Origin: Amycolatopsis bartoniae
GTDB taxonomy: Bacteria; Actinomycetota; Actinomycetes; Mycobacteriales; Pseudonocardiaceae
Length of the DNA stretch: 64,000 bases
Assembly (NCBI RefSeq): GCF_014191255.1
Contig: NZ_JACHWH010000004.1
Span: forward strand, 361,001 to 425,000
Direction: 5' to 3'
Translations under genes and position numbers: made by a program
The notes under the pieces: generated by a model
What the model saw: only the letters and a program-made list of their open reading frames with translations
The model's database searches: none
What the model was told of the DNA's origin: nothing
In this document: piece by piece, positions 32,885 to 41,195 of the stretch
How the letters are laid out: each line of letters begins with the position of its first letter
Numbering within the stretch: the first letter of the stretch is position 1

Positions 32885-34027
32885 ATGAAGTCAGGTCCCT
32901 TGCGGGGGCTGAAGGTCGTCGAGCTGGCCGGGCTGGCGCCCGCGCCGTTCGCCGCGACGATGCTGGCCGACCTCGGCGCCGACGTCGTGCGGGTCGACCG
33001 CGCGAAGCCGGGGCAGGACGTGCTCGGGATCGCCGGTGACCCGCTGATGCGCGGGCGCCGCACGATCGGCGTCGACACGAAGCAGCCCGAGGGCGTCGAG
33101 GTGGTCTTGCGGCTGGCCGAACGGTCTGACGTGTTCATCGAAGGGTTCCGGCCCGGCGTCGCCGAGCGCATGGGCCTCGGACCGGAGCAGGTGCACGCTC
33201 GCAATCCGCGGGTTGTCTACGGCAGGCTCACCGGCTGGGGCCAGGACGGGCCGCTCGCGTCCGCCGCCGGGCACGACATCAACTACGCCGGGATCGCCGG
33301 GGCGCTCGAACCCATCGGGCGCGCCGGGGAGCCGCCGGTGCCGCCGCTGAACCTGGTCGCGGACTTCGCCGGCGGCGGGATGCTGCTGGCGATGGGCGTC
33401 CTCGCCGCGCTGTACGAACGGGCGGCGTCGGGCCGCGGGCAGGTGGTGGACGCGGCGATGGTTGACGGAGCGGCGCTGCTCACCACCCAGCTGCACGGGA
33501 TGCGCGCGGCCGGGTTGTGGCCGGGCGAGCGGGGCACGAACCTCCTCGACGGCGGCGCCCCGTTCTACGACACCTACGAGACCGCCGACGGCAAGTACGT
33601 GGCGCTGGGTGCGATCGAGATGCGGTTCTGGGCCGACCTGGTCAAGGTGCTGGGGCTCGAAGGCGAGGACTTGCCGGTGCACGTCGACGCCACCGAGTGG
33701 CCGCGGCTGCGGAAGATCCTCGCCGACGCGGTCCGCAAGCACACCCGGGACGAGCTCGTCGCGAAAGCCGAGGGCACGGACGCGTGCCTGACGCCGGTGC
33801 TGAGCCCGTGGGAGGCGGCGGAACACCCGCACAACGCCGCTCGCGGCACGTTCGTCGACATCGGCGGCGTCGTGCAGCCCGCGCCCGCGCCGCGGTTCGA
33901 CCGCACCCCGCCGCGGGTGCCGGAGGCGCCGCACGAGAAGGGCGCGGACACCGCCGAGGTGCTCGCCGAGCTCGGCTACGACGAGCCCACGCTCGCCTCC
34001 CTGCGGGAGTCCGCAGTCATCGCGTAA
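32885..34027 (+). CDS. CaiB/BaiF family CoA-transferase or alpha-methylacyl-CoA racemase
   Basis: 380 residues. The family III CoA-transferase fold is marked by LKVVELAGLAPAPFAATMLA at the N-terminus and by FIEGFRPGVAERMGLG. It resembles alpha-methylacyl-CoA racemase of mycobacteria, with GHDINYAGIAGAL carrying the Asp used in racemisation and YGRLTGWGQDGPL before it. As a racemase it would epimerise 2-methylacyl-CoA for oxidation by an acyl-CoA dehydrogenase, matching its partner gene. The ATG at 32885 follows GAAGGGGAACTGCC. A strong terminator ends the operon. Confidence 0.9.
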   Translation: MKSGPLRGLKVVELAGLAPAPFAATMLADLGADVVRVDRAKPGQDVLGIAGDPLMRGRRTIGVDTKQPEGVEVVLRLAERSDVFIEGFRPGVAERMGLGPEQVHARNPRVVYGRLTGWGQDGPLASAAGHDINYAGIAGALEPIGRAGEPPVPPLNLVADFAGGGMLLAMGVLAALYERAASGRGQVVDAAMVDGAALLTTQLHGMRAAGLWPGERGTNLLDGGAPFYDTYETADGKYVALGAIEMRFWADLVKVLGLEGEDLPVHVDATEWPRLRKILADAVRKHTRDELVAKAEGTDACLTPVLSPWEAAEHPHNAARGTFVDIGGVVQPAPAPRFDRTPPRVPEAPHEKGADTAEVLAELGYDEPTLASLRESAVIA

Positions 34028-34032
34028 CCGCT

Positions 34033-34062
34033 GCCGGGGAGGCCGTCATCGGCCTCCCCGGC
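34033..34062 (+). terminator. Terminator after the CoA-transferase gene
   Basis: GCCGGGGAGGCC and GGCCTCCCCGGC form a perfect 12-bp stem with a 6-nt loop, 6 bp after the stop. Confidence 0.8.
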
Positions 34063-34233
34063 ATGTCGTCCGGGAGCCTCGCGGGCCGGAAGTTACTCTG
34101 GGGTGGACACGGAGAGTCAGAGACGACCGCCATCCGGGTGAAGGCCTGTCTAAATGCCGTGCTCCGGGGCAGGATGACGGGTGTTCCGGGGGCGGCCGTG
34201 GCAGCGGTCCCGCGAACCGATCGGATGGAGCGT

Positions 34234-34401
34234 ATGTCGGCGAACACCAAGAAGATCGTCATTGTCGCCGTCGTCGCGTTCGCCTTGTTCTTCCTGATCA
34301 CCAGGCCCACGCAGTCGGCGGAGGTCGTGCACAACGTCCTCGGCTGGCTGCGCGACGGCGCGGAGGCGATCGTGACGTTCGTGCGGACGCTCTTCGCCTG
34401 A
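34234..34401 (+). CDS. Small single-pass membrane protein
   Basis: 55 residues, MSANTKKI then IVAVVAFALFFLITRP as one transmembrane helix, followed by an amphipathic tail ending VTFVRTLFA. No family is recognised. The ATG at 34225 would add MER. A possible -10 (TTACTCT) lies 140 bp upstream, suggesting its own transcript. Codon usage is typical of the region. It may be a membrane-anchored regulator or stress peptide; nothing in the sequence settles this. Confidence 0.65.
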   Translation: MSANTKKIVIVAVVAFALFFLITRPTQSAEVVHNVLGWLRDGAEAIVTFVRTLFA

Positions 34402-34694
34402 CGCTGTGACAGACCTTTCCGGCATCGCGTGGGCGGTGCCGCCCTTTGGCATGTCTCCCGGTGGGAAATCACGGACAGTCACGATTCTCGGCATCCGAGC
34501 GGCCACATTCAGCCATCCGGGTGGATCAAGGGGATTAAGGCCCTGGTCGCCCAACTCGTCGGCGAAAGGGTCTGGCGCGACGACCGTATCTGCCCTTACG
34601 GTGCTCACATTGCGTGACCAGCTGGTTCTGGCACGCCCCATCGTTCGATCATCGCGTTTCAGTGACTTGTCGGTTGGGGCACGAGGAGGCAAGG
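34402..34694. other. Gene-free region with two inverted repeats
   Basis: This 293-bp stretch has lower GC than its surroundings and no convincing gene. It contains ACCGTA(N8)TACGGT at 34583-34602 and the palindrome ACCAGCTGGT at 34617-34626. Both lie 70-110 bp before the ATG at 34695 and may be operators. Confidence 0.5.
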
Positions 34695-35177
34695 ATGACC
34701 GGAGATCCGGGAGTCGATGCGGTTATCGCCCAGTGGGCGGCCGAGCGGGAGCAGACGGCGGAAGAGCAGGAGATCAGCCGCATCACGTCCGCGTGGCTCG
34801 CCGAAGCGCCGCAGCCCTCGCCAGGGATCCCCGGTCAGCGCGCCCGTTCCGGTGCCCGCGGCTGGAAGCCGGTCGAATCGGCCGACCCGGACTACCTCGA
34901 CGCGATGCGTGCCCGGCTGCCGGGTGTGCCGCTCGAACTGCTCGTCGCCGCCGCGGGCTGGTGGCAGATGCTCGGCGACGTCAGCGAAGCGGAGAAGTGG
35001 TGGGACGCCGGGATCAGCCCGCTGGACCAGCGCGCGCTCGACTACCGCGCGGCCGGCCTCGCGCCGTCCGACCTGAGCCGCCGCCTCGGCCCGATGACCG
35101 TGCTGCAGCACCTGCGCCGCGGCAGCGCCCCGGCGTGGTGCGTCGCCCGGCTCGCCCGGCAGCAGAAGGCCAGCTAG
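34695..35177 (+). CDS. Conserved actinobacterial hypothetical protein
   Basis: 160 residues, soluble, with Trp-rich helices (VDAVIAQWAAEREQTAEEQE; AAAGWWQMLGDVSEAEKWWD; DYRAAGLAPSDL). No characterised domain is recognised. The ATG at 34695 has GAGGAGGCAAGG in front, which outweighs the 27 open codons upstream. It lies 69 bp before the lytic transglycosylase gene, which has its own promoter-like sequence. Confidence 0.75.
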   Translation: MTGDPGVDAVIAQWAAEREQTAEEQEISRITSAWLAEAPQPSPGIPGQRARSGARGWKPVESADPDYLDAMRARLPGVPLELLVAAAGWWQMLGDVSEAEKWWDAGISPLDQRALDYRAAGLAPSDLSRRLGPMTVLQHLRRGSAPAWCVARLARQQKAS

Positions 35178-35194
35178 TTCACAGCCGTAACGTG

Positions 35195-35227
35195 GGTGTC
35201 CGTACGCTCGTTGACCGGACGGACACC
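35195..35227 (+). promoter_or_regulatory. Inverted repeat at the lytic transglycosylase promoter
   Basis: GGTGTCCGT (35195-35203) and ACGGACACC (35219-35227) are a perfect 9-bp inverted repeat. The -10 candidate TACGCT (35203-35208) lies at the start of the 15-nt loop. It may act as an operator or a leader hairpin, 20 bp before the TTG start. Confidence 0.5.
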
Positions 35228-35246
35228 GTTGCGGGAGGCAGGATTC

Positions 35247-36122
35247 TTGAGCACTGAGCAGGACGAGCACGAAACCTCCGCAGTGCCTCGGGAACCCAAG
35301 CCGCGCCGGGCCGGGCTCGCCGTACTGGGGCGGCTCGGCATCGTCGTCGCCGTGCTCGCGGTGGGGGCCACCGCCGTGCTGGTCGCCACCCGCGTGAGCA
35401 CCCCCGAAGCGGGGCAGACCACCACGGACATCCCCGCGCTGTCCGTGCCCGCGGTGGACGTGCAGCCGGGCTCGACGGCTCCGGTCAACGCCACCGTCGC
35501 GGGCAACCCGGTGGCCGACACGCAGCCCACCCGGCAGCCGCAACAGCAACAGCAGTCCGGCAAGGACCTGCTGTCGACGTGGGCGAGCAAGGTGTCCGAC
35601 GTCACGGGCATCCCCGCCCGGGCGCTCGTCGCCTACGGCAACGCCGACCTCGCCCTGCGTGACAGCCAGCCGAGCTGCCGGATCTCGTGGGCGACGCTCG
35701 CGGGCATCGGCCGGATCGAGTCCAACCACGGGCAGTACGCCGGCGCGGTCCTGCAGTCCAACGGCTACCCGTCGAAGCCCATCGTCGGCGTGCCGCTCGA
35801 CGGTTCCACCGGGGTGCGGGCCATCGGCGACACCGACGGCGGCCGCTTCGACGGCGACCCGAACTACGACCGCGCCGTCGGGCCCATGCAGTTCATCCCC
35901 GCGACGTGGGCGAAGTGGGGCGGCGGGTACGACCCGCAGCAGATCGACGCCGCCGCGCTGGCCGCCGCGAAGTACCTGTGCGCGGGCGGGCGCGACATGG
36001 CGAGCGCGCAGGGCTGGTGGCAGGGGATCCTGTCGTACAACAACTCGGTCGAGTACGGGCAGAAGGTGTTCGGGCTCGCCGACTCCTACGCCAGGGCCGC
36101 GCAGGCGGTCAAGGTCTCGTGA
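35247..36122 (+). CDS. Membrane-anchored lytic murein transglycosylase
   Basis: 291 residues. A short cytosolic tail is followed by one transmembrane helix (LGIVVAVLAVGATAVLVATR, about 30-50). A Thr/Pro/Gln-rich linker (TQPTRQPQQQQQ) leads to a lytic transglycosylase domain from about 110. The catalytic Glu is in AGIGRIESNHGQY, and NYDRAVGPMQFIPATWAKWG is the conserved substrate-groove segment. It cleaves peptidoglycan glycan strands outside the membrane during wall growth. The TTG at 35247 has GGGAGG upstream; other in-frame starts would enter the promoter repeat. Confidence 0.9.
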   Translation: MSTEQDEHETSAVPREPKPRRAGLAVLGRLGIVVAVLAVGATAVLVATRVSTPEAGQTTTDIPALSVPAVDVQPGSTAPVNATVAGNPVADTQPTRQPQQQQQSGKDLLSTWASKVSDVTGIPARALVAYGNADLALRDSQPSCRISWATLAGIGRIESNHGQYAGAVLQSNGYPSKPIVGVPLDGSTGVRAIGDTDGGRFDGDPNYDRAVGPMQFIPATWAKWGGGYDPQQIDAAALAAAKYLCAGGRDMASAQGWWQGILSYNNSVEYGQKVFGLADSYARAAQAVKVS

Positions 36123-36136
36123 AGTGCGGCGAGTGC

Positions 36137-36142
36137 TAGCGT
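36137..36142 (+). promoter_or_regulatory. Leaderless -10 element TAGCGT
   Basis: TAGCGT ends 6 nt before the GTG at 36149, 15 bp after the preceding stop. Confidence 0.45.
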
Positions 36143-36148
36143 CGGGGT

Positions 36149-36547
36149 GTGCCAGCCGGGTTCTTCACGCCACGCCGAATCAGCATCGGCGTGCTGTGCG
36201 TGCTCAGCCTGGCGGTGTGCTGCGGGCTCGCCTGGTGGCAGTGGAACCGTTTCGAGTCGGCCAGCGGCACGTTCCAGAACCTGGGTTACGTGCTGCAGTG
36301 GCCGCTGTTCGGGCTGTTCCCGGCGTTCATGGTGCTGCGCATCCGCAAGCTGCGGCGGGAAGCCGCCGAGGCGGACGAGGCCGCTGAGCCGCAGCCGCGC
36401 CGGGAGTGGGGCCGCAAGCCGGTCACCGAGGTGCCCCGCCCGCGGCCCGCGCACCCGGTCATCGCCGCCGCCGAAGAGGACGACGAGCTGGCCGCCTACA
36501 ACCGCTACCTCGCCGAACTGCACGCGCGAGACCAAGAGGAACGCTAG
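36149..36547 (+). CDS. Two-helix membrane protein, unknown
   Basis: 132 residues. Hydrophobic segments are ISIGVLCVLSLAVCCGLAWW and GYVLQWPLFGLFPAFMVL, followed by a charged cytosolic tail. It lies 12 bp before a DUF3817 gene, and the two small membrane proteins form a conserved-looking actinobacterial pair. The function is unknown. A transport or respiratory assembly role has been suggested for similar neighbours but nothing here confirms it. Confidence 0.8.
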   Translation: MPAGFFTPRRISIGVLCVLSLAVCCGLAWWQWNRFESASGTFQNLGYVLQWPLFGLFPAFMVLRIRKLRREAAEADEAAEPQPRREWGRKPVTEVPRPRPAHPVIAAAEEDDELAAYNRYLAELHARDQEER

Positions 36548-36559
36548 GAGAAGCCTCGA

Positions 36560-36898
36560 ATGGTGAGCAGCACTGAAGGCACCACGAAGGTCTCGCTGAA
36601 GGGACCGCTGCTGCGTTACCGGGTCCTGGCGTACGCCACCGGTGTCGCGCTGCTGTGCCTGACCGCCGCGTTCATCCTCAAGTACGCCGCCGACTCGCCG
36701 GGCATGATGAGCTGGGCCGGGGTCACCCACGGCGTGTTCTACATGGTCTACCTGGTGATGGCCGTCGACCTCGCGCTCAAGGCCCGCTGGTCGATCAAGG
36801 GCACCATCCTGGTACTGCTGGCGGGCACCATCCCGTTCCTGTCGTTCGTCGCCGAGCGGGCGGTCACGCACCGGGTCCAGCAGGGCCGGAAGCTCTGA
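36560..36898 (+). CDS. DUF3817 integral membrane protein
   Basis: 112 residues with three hydrophobic segments (RVLAYATGVALLCLTAAFIL; GVTHGVFYMVYLVMAVDLAL; GTILVLLAGTIPFLSFV), typical of DUF3817. The HG motif in the second segment and ERAVTHR at the end are conserved family features. The function is unknown. The ATG at 36560 follows GGAGAAGCCTCGA. It converges on the polyamine operon with its last 35 bp overlapping that gene's 3' end. Confidence 0.88.
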   Translation: MVSSTEGTTKVSLKGPLLRYRVLAYATGVALLCLTAAFILKYAADSPGMMSWAGVTHGVFYMVYLVMAVDLALKARWSIKGTILVLLAGTIPFLSFVAERAVTHRVQQGRKL

Positions 36899-38069
36899 TC
36901 CGCAGCGGCGGGACGGTGTTGCCGCGCAACGCCGTCGCGTCCACGGTCTCCGGGCGGTAGGCGAGCTTCCGCAGGTCGAGGTCCGCTTCGCCCGGTTCGA
37001 GGCGGCCGGACAGGAACGCCCACTCGTGCTCGTCGGAGCCGTAGTAGACGACGGTGCCGAACGCCTCGGTGAACCGCCGCCACGCCGAGATCAGCGTGTC
37101 GTTGCGCCACATCGTCGGGCAGCCCGCCTGTGTGGACACCACGCCGCCCGGCGCGAGCACCCCCGTGCACCGCGCCAGGAACTCGTCGCCGTAGAGCCGG
37201 TTGTGCTGCGCCCGCGGGTCGTCGTTCTCGTCGGGCAGGTCGATCACCACCACGTCGTAGCCCGGTTCGGCGGCGGCCAGGAACTCCCAGCCGTCACGGT
37301 AGTGCACGCGGATGGGGCCGTCGCCGCGTTCGGCGGCGGCCAGCTCCCCGGGCGTGTAGCCGTAGGGCAGGTGCTCGGCGCAGGCCAGGACGGCCTCGCG
37401 GTCGATGTCGACGTGGTCCACGTAGGCACCGGCGGCGGCCGCGATCTGGCTGGCCACCCCCTCGCTGGACCCGATGACCAGCACCCGCCGCACCCTTCGC
37501 GCGAGCAGCAGCGGCGGCACCATCAGTGCCTCGTGATAGGTCAGCTGCGTCGCCTGCGTGCTCTGCCGCTCGCCGTCGCAGAACAGCGAAATCCCCTGCT
37601 CGGTGCGCCCGATCAGCAGGTGCTGGAACTCGGTGCGGGTCTCGAACAGCACCTCCGACACCGCCCAGGACCGGGTGAGCCCCCGCCCGACGGGCTCGGT
37701 CACCTGCCGCGCGCCGTGCCCGCGCCCGACGGTCGTCGTGCGCACCGACTCCGTGCCCAGCGCACGGGCGAGCAGGCGCACGGCCAGCTCCGGATCCGCC
37801 CGTTCCCCGCACGTGAACACGTCCGCGAAGGCCGCGCCGATTTCGGGATAGGCGTGCACCGACGCGTGGGACTCCGCGAGCAGCGCCAGCACCGTGACGC
37901 CGTGCGGTTCGAAGCGGTGGGCCAGCACATCGACCACCGTCGCCCCGGCCTGCGCGACGGCCGACCGCAGCGCTTCGCGCAGGAAGCCGGCGTCGTCGAG
38001 GAGCCGGGGCTCGATGCCGTCGAGCTCGGCGAGCACGTGCCGGCCGGAGAAGGCGCCGATCTCAGTCAA
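36864..38069 (-). CDS. Fused S-adenosylmethionine decarboxylase-spermidine synthase-like protein
   Basis: 401 residues. Residues 1 to about 115 are a SpeD-type AdoMet decarboxylase; LAESHASVHAYPEIG is the self-cleavage site that makes the pyruvoyl serine, and ADVFTCG follows. The remainder (about 130-390) is an aminopropyltransferase-like Rossmann domain with VLVIGSSEGVASQIA near 215 and VVVIDLPDENDD near 290, followed by RLYGDEFL. The two activities together would make decarboxylated AdoMet and transfer its aminopropyl group to a diamine. TTG 38069 overlaps the decarboxylase stop by 8 bp (TTGACTGA), so translation is coupled. The glycine-rich loop GSSEG differs from the usual GGGDG. Confidence 0.85.
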   Translation of the reverse strand: MTEIGAFSGRHVLAELDGIEPRLLDDAGFLREALRSAVAQAGATVVDVLAHRFEPHGVTVLALLAESHASVHAYPEIGAAFADVFTCGERADPELAVRLLARALGTESVRTTTVGRGHGARQVTEPVGRGLTRSWAVSEVLFETRTEFQHLLIGRTEQGISLFCDGERQSTQATQLTYHEALMVPPLLLARRVRRVLVIGSSEGVASQIAAAAGAYVDHVDIDREAVLACAEHLPYGYTPGELAAAERGDGPIRVHYRDGWEFLAAAEPGYDVVVIDLPDENDDPRAQHNRLYGDEFLARCTGVLAPGGVVSTQAGCPTMWRNDTLISAWRRFTEAFGTVVYYGSDEHEWAFLSGRLEPGEADLDLRKLAYRPETVDATALRGNTVPPLRIRASGPAGPGA

Positions 38070-39165
38070 GGCAGTACGTCCGCAGCGGTTCGATGCCGTT
38101 GAACGCCACCGAGGAGTAGCTGGCCGTGTAGGCGCCGGCGTCGAGGATGTCGACGCGGTCACCCGGCTGCAGCGCGAGCGGCAGTTCGCAGGGCGTGTGT
38201 TGGTAGAGCACGTCGTCACCATCGCACGTCGGCCCGGCGAGGACGACCGGCCCCCGCTCGCCGTCGCCGGCGTCCAACCGGTACGGGATCGCCTCGTTCT
38301 CCGTCTCGGCCAGCCCGTTGTAGCGCCCGACGTCCAGGTAGACCCACCGCCGCCCGCCACGCCACGCGACCAGGACGACCTCGGCGCGGATCAGCCCGGC
38401 CTCGGCGACGACGGCGCGGCCCGGTTCGAGCGCGAGCTGCGGCGGTGTGGGGAAGTGGGCCGCGAGCGAGGCGCGCACGGCGGCCGCGTACTCGGCGAGC
38501 GAGGGCACCAGCTCGCGGTAGCGGATGCCGAAACCACCGCCGATGTTCAGGCGCCGCAACCGAATCCCCGCCTCGGCGGCGACCTTCGCGGCGGTGGCGA
38601 TCCCGGTGTCCCACGCCGACGGGTCCGGCTGCTGCGAGCCGACGTGGAAGGCGAGGCCGGGCACCAGCCCGAGGTCGGCGGCCAGGCGCAGCAGCGAGAC
38701 GGCCTCGGCGGGGACGCAGCCGAACTTGTGGCCGAACGGGGTCGCCGACGCCGGCCCGTCGACGAGGATTCGCACCGACACCGCGGAGCCGGGCGCGAGC
38801 CGGGCGAGCTGCCGCAGGTCGGACTCCGCGTCCGTGGTGAACTCGCGGACGCCGTGGGAGAAGGCGAACGCGACGTCGGCCGCCTTCTTGATCGGGTTGC
38901 CGTAGGACAGCGACTCCGGCCGCGCCCCTTCGGCGAGGCACGCGGTGATCTCGCCGGGGCTCGCCACGTCGAACCCGCCGCCCGCGGCCAGCACCGCACG
39001 CAGCACGGCGGGTTCCGGGTTCGCCTTGACGGCGTAGAAAAGGCGCGAGCCCGGGAGCTCGTTCGCGAACTCCCGGACCCGCGCCGTGACCACAGCGGGA
39101 TCGACGACCAGGAACGGCGTCGGCGGTGCCTGCGCCAGGAAGCGGCGGATCCGGTCGGTGCTCAC
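38062..39165 (-). CDS. Type III PLP-dependent decarboxylase, ornithine decarboxylase-like
   Basis: 367 residues of the alanine-racemase-fold (fold III) decarboxylases. The PLP lysine is in FYAVKANPEPAVL near residue 48, the phosphate glycines in NIGGGFGIRY near 188, and the second active site carries GPTCDGDDVL near 312, the Cys-Asp pair typical of eukaryotic-type ornithine decarboxylase. Ornithine or lysine would give putrescine or cadaverine. It sits directly upstream of and overlaps the SpeD-SpeE fusion, making a two-gene polyamine operon. Start GTG 39165, possibly leaderless. Confidence 0.88.
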   Translation of the reverse strand: MSTDRIRRFLAQAPPTPFLVVDPAVVTARVREFANELPGSRLFYAVKANPEPAVLRAVLAAGGGFDVASPGEITACLAEGARPESLSYGNPIKKAADVAFAFSHGVREFTTDAESDLRQLARLAPGSAVSVRILVDGPASATPFGHKFGCVPAEAVSLLRLAADLGLVPGLAFHVGSQQPDPSAWDTGIATAAKVAAEAGIRLRRLNIGGGFGIRYRELVPSLAEYAAAVRASLAAHFPTPPQLALEPGRAVVAEAGLIRAEVVLVAWRGGRRWVYLDVGRYNGLAETENEAIPYRLDAGDGERGPVVLAGPTCDGDDVLYQHTPCELPLALQPGDRVDILDAGAYTASYSSVAFNGIEPLRTYCLD

Positions 39166-39178
39166 GCCACCCAGCGTG

Positions 39179-40774
39179 TCAGGTGCCGATGCCGGTCAGC
39201 GACCGGACCTCCATCTCGGCCTGCTTCGCCGGGTCGATCTCCTTGCGGCCGACGAACGTGCCGATGAACCCGCACAGGAACGAGAACGGGATCGACACCA
39301 GACCCGGGTTCGACAGCGGGAACCAGTGGAAGTCGAGGCTCTTGATGATCGACGTCGAGCTGCCCGACACCACCGGCGAGAAGAGCACCAGCACCACCGA
39401 GCAGATGAGCCCGCCGTACATGCCCCACAGCGTGCCCGTGGTGTTGAAGCGCTTCCAGAACAGCGTGTACAGCAGCGTCGACAGGTTCGTCGAGGCGGCG
39501 ACCGCGAACGCCAGCGCCACCAGGAACGCGACGTTCTGGCCGTTGGCGAGGATCCCGCCGAGGATCGCCAGCAGGCCGATGCAGATCGCGGTGCGGCGCG
39601 CGACGCGCACCTCGTCCTCCGGTTCCGCGTTGCCGTGCTTGAAGATGCTGGCGTACACGTCGTGCGCGAAGGACGCCGACGCCGTGATCGTCAGACCGGC
39701 CACCACGGCGAGGATCGTGGCGAACGCCACGGCCGAGATGATGCCCAGCAGCACCGTGCCGCCGATGTGCAGCGCGAGCAGCGGCGCCGCCGAGTTCTCG
39801 CCACCCGGGGCGGACTTGATCTCGTCGGTGCCGACGAGCGCGGCCGCGCCGAAGCCGATGACCAGGGTGCACAGGTAGAACACGAACATCGCCGACGTGG
39901 CCCACACCACCGACCGGCGGGCCTCGGTGGCGTTGGGCACGGTGTAGAAGCGCATCAGCACGTGCGGCAGGCACGCGATGCCCAGGATCAGCGTGACCCC
40001 CAGCGACACGAAGTCGAGCTTCGTGGTGCCGTTCTTGCCGTACTGCGCGCCCGGTTCGAGCAGCTTCTCGCCCAGCGGGCTGTGGTAGGCCGCCTGGGAG
40101 AGCAGGTTCGACAGGCTGAAACCGAACTTGCCGAACAGGAACACCGTCATCAGCACGACGGCCAGGATCAGGATGGTCGCCTTGATGATCTGCACCCACG
40201 TGGTGCCCTTCATGCCGCCGACCAGCACGTAGAGCACCATGACCACGCCGACGACGACGAGCACGATCGACTGGCCGAAGCGGCTGTGGACGTTGAGCAG
40301 CAGCGCGATGAGCGCGCCGGCGCCCGCCATCTGCGCGAGCATGTAGAACAGCGAGATGACCAGCGTCGACGTGGCCGCGGCGGCGCGGACCGGGCGCTGC
40401 TTCATCCGGAACGCGAGCACGTCGCCCATCGTGAAGCGGCCGGTGTTGCGCAGCAGCTCGGCGACCAGCAGCAGGTCGACCAGCCAGGCCACCAGGAAGC
40501 CGATCGAGTAGAGGAAGCCGTCGTAGCCGTTGACGGCGATGGCACCCGCGATGCCCAGGAACGAGGCGGCGGACAGGAAGTCGCCGGAGAGCGCGATGCC
40601 GTTCTGCCTGCCGGTGAACGCGCTGCTCGCCGCGTAGTAGTCGGCGCGGGAGGACTTGCCGCTGCTGGCGCGGTACACGACGAAGAGCGTGATCGCGACG
40701 AAGATCGCGAACACCGCGGTGTTGAGGATCGGGTTGCTGCCGGCGCTGTCGGCCGCCGCGAGCGCTTTCATCAT
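39179..40774 (-). CDS. Cation/acetate symporter (ActP, SSS family)
   Basis: 531 residues with about 13 hydrophobic segments, the normal SSS-family layout. Diagnostic pieces are RADYYAASSAFTGRQNGIA near residue 45, ALSGDFLSAASFLGIAGAI near 62, and VGGMKGTTWVQIIKA near 190. ActP carries acetate and other short monocarboxylates into the cell with sodium. It starts 5 bp downstream of a DUF485 gene, the usual partner. Acetate taken up would feed the acyl-CoA network represented elsewhere in the window. The second ATG at 40771 is an equivalent start. Confidence 0.95.
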   Translation of the reverse strand: MMKALAAADSAGSNPILNTAVFAIFVAITLFVVYRASSGKSSRADYYAASSAFTGRQNGIALSGDFLSAASFLGIAGAIAVNGYDGFLYSIGFLVAWLVDLLLVAELLRNTGRFTMGDVLAFRMKQRPVRAAAATSTLVISLFYMLAQMAGAGALIALLLNVHSRFGQSIVLVVVGVVMVLYVLVGGMKGTTWVQIIKATILILAVVLMTVFLFGKFGFSLSNLLSQAAYHSPLGEKLLEPGAQYGKNGTTKLDFVSLGVTLILGIACLPHVLMRFYTVPNATEARRSVVWATSAMFVFYLCTLVIGFGAAALVGTDEIKSAPGGENSAAPLLALHIGGTVLLGIISAVAFATILAVVAGLTITASASFAHDVYASIFKHGNAEPEDEVRVARRTAICIGLLAILGGILANGQNVAFLVALAFAVAASTNLSTLLYTLFWKRFNTTGTLWGMYGGLICSVVLVLFSPVVSGSSTSIIKSLDFHWFPLSNPGLVSIPFSFLCGFIGTFVGRKEIDPAKQAEMEVRSLTGIGT

Positions 40775-40778
40775 GGTG

Positions 40779-41195
40779 TTACTGGACTCCTGCCTGCTGC
40801 CGCACGGTCTCGATCTGCGGGTCGAGCCTGCGCCGGGCGAACCGCAGATAGGCGATCGTGATGAGGGCGGTCGAGACGAACTGCAGGACGCCCAGCACGA
40901 TCGCGACGTTGATCTCGCCGTAGACCTTCTTGCTCATGAAGTCGTGCGCGTACGCGGCGAGGACGACGTACACGAGGTACCAGAGGATGAACAGCAGGGT
41001 CATCGGGAACGCGAACCGGCGGAAGCGGCTGCGCAAGGTCTTGAACTCGGGACTGCGCTGGATCGCGACGAAGTCGATCTCGGCGGCGCGGGGACTGGGC
41101 TGCGGTGCCTCTTCGCCCGGCCCGAACAGTGCCGGCGCGTGCGCGGCGTTCTCGGCAGAGGTTCTCGTCGCTGGATTCTGGACGACGTTCTGCAT
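40779..41195 (-). CDS. DUF485 membrane protein, partner of ActP
   Basis: 138 residues. An N-terminal 60-residue soluble tail precedes the DUF485 domain: FVAIQRSPEFKTLRSRFRRF, then FPMTLLFILWYLVYVVLAAY and AIVLGVLQFVSTALITIAYL as two membrane helices. In many bacteria this small protein precedes actP in one operon and probably helps assemble or regulate the symporter. ATG 41195 is supported by GGGAGGCAGCC. Confidence 0.92.
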   Translation of the reverse strand: MQNVVQNPATRTSAENAAHAPALFGPGEEAPQPSPRAAEIDFVAIQRSPEFKTLRSRFRRFAFPMTLLFILWYLVYVVLAAYAHDFMSKKVYGEINVAIVLGVLQFVSTALITIAYLRFARRRLDPQIETVRQQAGVQ

